A DNA stretch of 13,475 nucleotides, taken from assembly GCA_900322025.1 (NCBI GenBank), contig ONYJ01000018.1, positions 1 to 13,475 on the forward strand, in the 5' to 3' direction. Each line of letters starts with the position of its first letter. The first letter of the stretch is position 1. Positions 11,853 through 13,475 of the stretch are shown in pieces. The translations under genes and the position numbers were made by a program. The DNA is from an uncultured Bacteroidales bacterium. Lineage in GTDB: Bacteria > Bacteroidota > Bacteroidia > Bacteroidales > UBA932. The notes under the pieces are model-generated. The model was given only the letters and a program-made list of their open reading frames with translations. It was not told the origin of the DNA and did no database searches.

Positions 11853-13295
11853 ATGAATCTTAAAATCTACATAGAAACATACGGTTGCCAGATGAATGTC
11901 AACGATTCCGAAGTAGCAGCCTCCATCTTAACAAAAGTCGGTTGCACAATAATCGAAGACATATCGTCTGCAGATGTTATCCTAGTAAACACCTGTTCTG
12001 TAAGAGATAATGCCGAAAAAAGAGTACTCGGCAGATTAGATCTTTTCCGCCTTGAAAAAAAGAAAAGAAGCGGAGTAATAGTTGGAGTACTCGGCTGCAT
12101 GGCCCAAAGACTCAAAGAACAACTTTTAAAAAACAATACCGTAGATTTTACCATCGGCCCGGATTCCTACAGAAGTTTACCTGCCGTAATTGCGTATGTA
12201 AGAGAAAAAGGAGATAAAATAACAGAGACAAATCTGTCTGCAAACGAAACCTATGCAGAGATAGAACCCATCAGAACAGACTCTAACGGAGTGAGCGCAT
12301 TCATCTCAATAATGAGAGGATGCAACAACATTTGCTCCTATTGCATAGTGCCTTTTACACGCGGGAGAGAAAGGAGCAGAGATCCTAAAACCATTGTCGC
12401 AGAGGCAGAACAACTTGTTAGTAAAGGCTATAAAGAAGTAACCCTCCTTGGCCAAAATGTAGATTCCTATAACTGGACAGATCCGGACAATCCAACCCGT
12501 ACTGTAAACTTTTCTCAGCTATTGGAGTTAGTGGCATTAGCCTGTCCAAATATGCGAATCAGGTTTCAGACCTCACATCCTAAAGATATGCGCAAAGGTG
12601 TACTATATACAATGGCAATGTATCCGAATATTTGTCCACACATACACCTGCCTGTACAAAGCGGTAGTTCCAAGATGCTCCAGAAGATGAACCGCAAATA
12701 CACAAGAGAAGACTATTTAGAAAAAATTAAAACCATAAAAGAGATAATTCCGGATTGTGCCATAACAACAGATATCATAGCCGGTTTCTGTTCAGAAACA
12801 GAAGAAGACCACCTGCAAACCCTAAGTCTCATGAAAGATGTTAGGTTCGACGGAGCCTTTATGTTTCAGTATTCACAAAGGCCAAATACCTTTGCAGCAA
12901 AGAATTATCCAGATGATGTTACAGAAGAAATCAAGACAAAACGTCTTAATCAGATAATAGAACTTCAAAATGCCCTAAGCCTTGCCTCCAACCAAAAATG
13001 TATAGGGCAAACATATCAAGTATTGGTAGAAGGTCCATCAAAACGCTCAGACAAACAAATGACAGGACGCACACCGCAAAATAAATTCTGCGTTTTTGAT
13101 GCAAAAGGCTCTAAACCGGGAGATCTTGTATATGTTAAAATACTCACCTGCTCCAGTGCAACCCTTATGGGAGAAATTGTAGAGCACCACAAAACCCTGA
13201 TAGAAAAGGCAGAAGACAGCATAGAAGACATCAGGAAGAAAATCAGGAAGAAAATAACCAACACCATAGCCCCCCAAAAAAACAAAAAGAAATAA
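11853..13295 (+). CDS. miaB: tRNA-2-methylthio-N6-dimethylallyladenosine synthase (MiaB)
   Basis: A radical-SAM methylthiotransferase that adds a methylthio group to i6A at position 37 of tRNAs reading codons that begin with U. Domains in order: an N-terminal MTTase domain with cluster cysteines Cys12, Cys48 and Cys82; a radical-SAM domain with CX3CX2C (Cys157, Cys161, Cys164); and a C-terminal TRAM domain (about 375-435). The ATG at 11853 gives MNLKIYIETYGCQMN, the expected start; an in-frame TTG at 11832 is possible but lies at the edge of the repeats. Of 480 residues, the last 37 or so form a Lys/Arg-rich tail beyond TRAM that I do not recall as a standard part of the family. A long repeat-rich leader precedes it. 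Confidence 0.96.
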   Translation: MNLKIYIETYGCQMNVNDSEVAASILTKVGCTIIEDISSADVILVNTCSVRDNAEKRVLGRLDLFRLEKKKRSGVIVGVLGCMAQRLKEQLLKNNTVDFTIGPDSYRSLPAVIAYVREKGDKITETNLSANETYAEIEPIRTDSNGVSAFISIMRGCNNICSYCIVPFTRGRERSRDPKTIVAEAEQLVSKGYKEVTLLGQNVDSYNWTDPDNPTRTVNFSQLLELVALACPNMRIRFQTSHPKDMRKGVLYTMAMYPNICPHIHLPVQSGSSKMLQKMNRKYTREDYLEKIKTIKEIIPDCAITTDIIAGFCSETEEDHLQTLSLMKDVRFDGAFMFQYSQRPNTFAAKNYPDDVTEEIKTKRLNQIIELQNALSLASNQKCIGQTYQVLVEGPSKRSDKQMTGRTPQNKFCVFDAKGSKPGDLVYVKILTCSSATLMGEIVEHHKTLIEKAEDSIEDIRKKIRKKITNTIAPQKNKKK

Positions 13296-13475
13296 CATAG
13301 AGCCTTAACTCAAAAACTCAACGAACTACAAAAGAAATAACGCAAAACAATACTTTAAAAAAAAATAACACAGACTACTTCATAACTCTCTGATTAGTCG
13401 TAAAATAAGACTTACTAAAACCGAGTACAGGCAATAGAACCAACTAATTAATATTTGACCCAATAAACTCATACA
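13296..13475. other. Gene-free AT-rich stretch at the right edge
   Basis: After the miaB stop there are 180 bases in which I find no convincing gene, RNA gene or terminator. It contains an A-run (about 13358-13367) and a weak 5-base inverted repeat, GACTA/TAGTC. A 30-codon hydrophobic minus-strand frame is noted among the rejected items. A promoter for a gene beyond the edge may lie here, but no exact TAnnTTTG box is seen on the plus strand. Confidence 0.5.

Noticed and set aside
13380..13472. 30-codon hydrophobic minus-strand frame at the right edge
   Set aside because: A hydrophobic reading is easy to obtain from AT-rich DNA, and there is no promoter, ribosome-binding site or recognisable family.

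Overview
The window looks like ordinary chromosomal DNA of a Bacteroidota bacterium, most likely of the order Bacteroidales. Four things point there: the lineage-restricted DUF4837 lipoprotein, the paired glycine-lipid acyltransferases (GlsA/GlsB type), repeated matches to the Bacteroides -7 promoter element TAnnTTTG directly upstream of genes, and the near absence of Shine-Dalgarno sequences. Genes are dense, with many short overlaps, and base composition is moderately AT-rich throughout. I see no phage, insertion sequence, CRISPR array or defence system, and no obviously transferred block.

Layout. At the left edge is the C-terminus of a DUF3298/RsiV-like protein (+), convergent with a two-gene minus-strand unit ruvX-def (Holliday-junction resolvase-like protein; peptide deformylase) that overlaps by ATGA. 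Divergent from ruvX is a plus-strand run: a short membrane protein that looks like an M23 peptidase lacking its peptidase domain, dxr (isoprenoid MEP pathway), rseP (site-2 protease) and a DUF4837 lipoprotein. Next come tRNA-Glu(UUC) and rpsT, closed by a strong intrinsic terminator, then radC and upp. The rpoN gene (sigma-54) lies convergent to upp. Back-to-back with rpoN is an overlapping acyltransferase pair (glsA-glsB type) that probably makes N-acyl glycine lipids. It is convergent with, and overlaps, a minus-strand pair encoding an LEA-like probable lipoprotein and a SPOR-domain secreted protein. The window ends with miaB (tRNA methylthiotransferase) and 180 bases without a recognisable gene.

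The most unusual piece is the 359-base gap between the LEA-like gene and miaB. It holds two families of degenerate tandem repeats (about 57-base and 42-base units, the latter decaying into 14-base sub-repeats), several potential hairpins, and divergent promoter-like elements. One minus-strand frame is free of stops for 107 codons but has no ATG, GTG or TTG in its first 90 or so codons. It could be a long structured miaB leader, a dispersed repeat element or the remains of a repeat-encoded peptide. The other notable points are the peptidase-less M23-like gene before dxr, inverted repeats laid over the -7 boxes of rseP and the DUF4837 gene, very short predicted leaders for rpoN and ruvX, and a terminator ending 11 bases before radC. 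Overall this is mostly housekeeping sequence; I do not see a convincing new multi-gene system.
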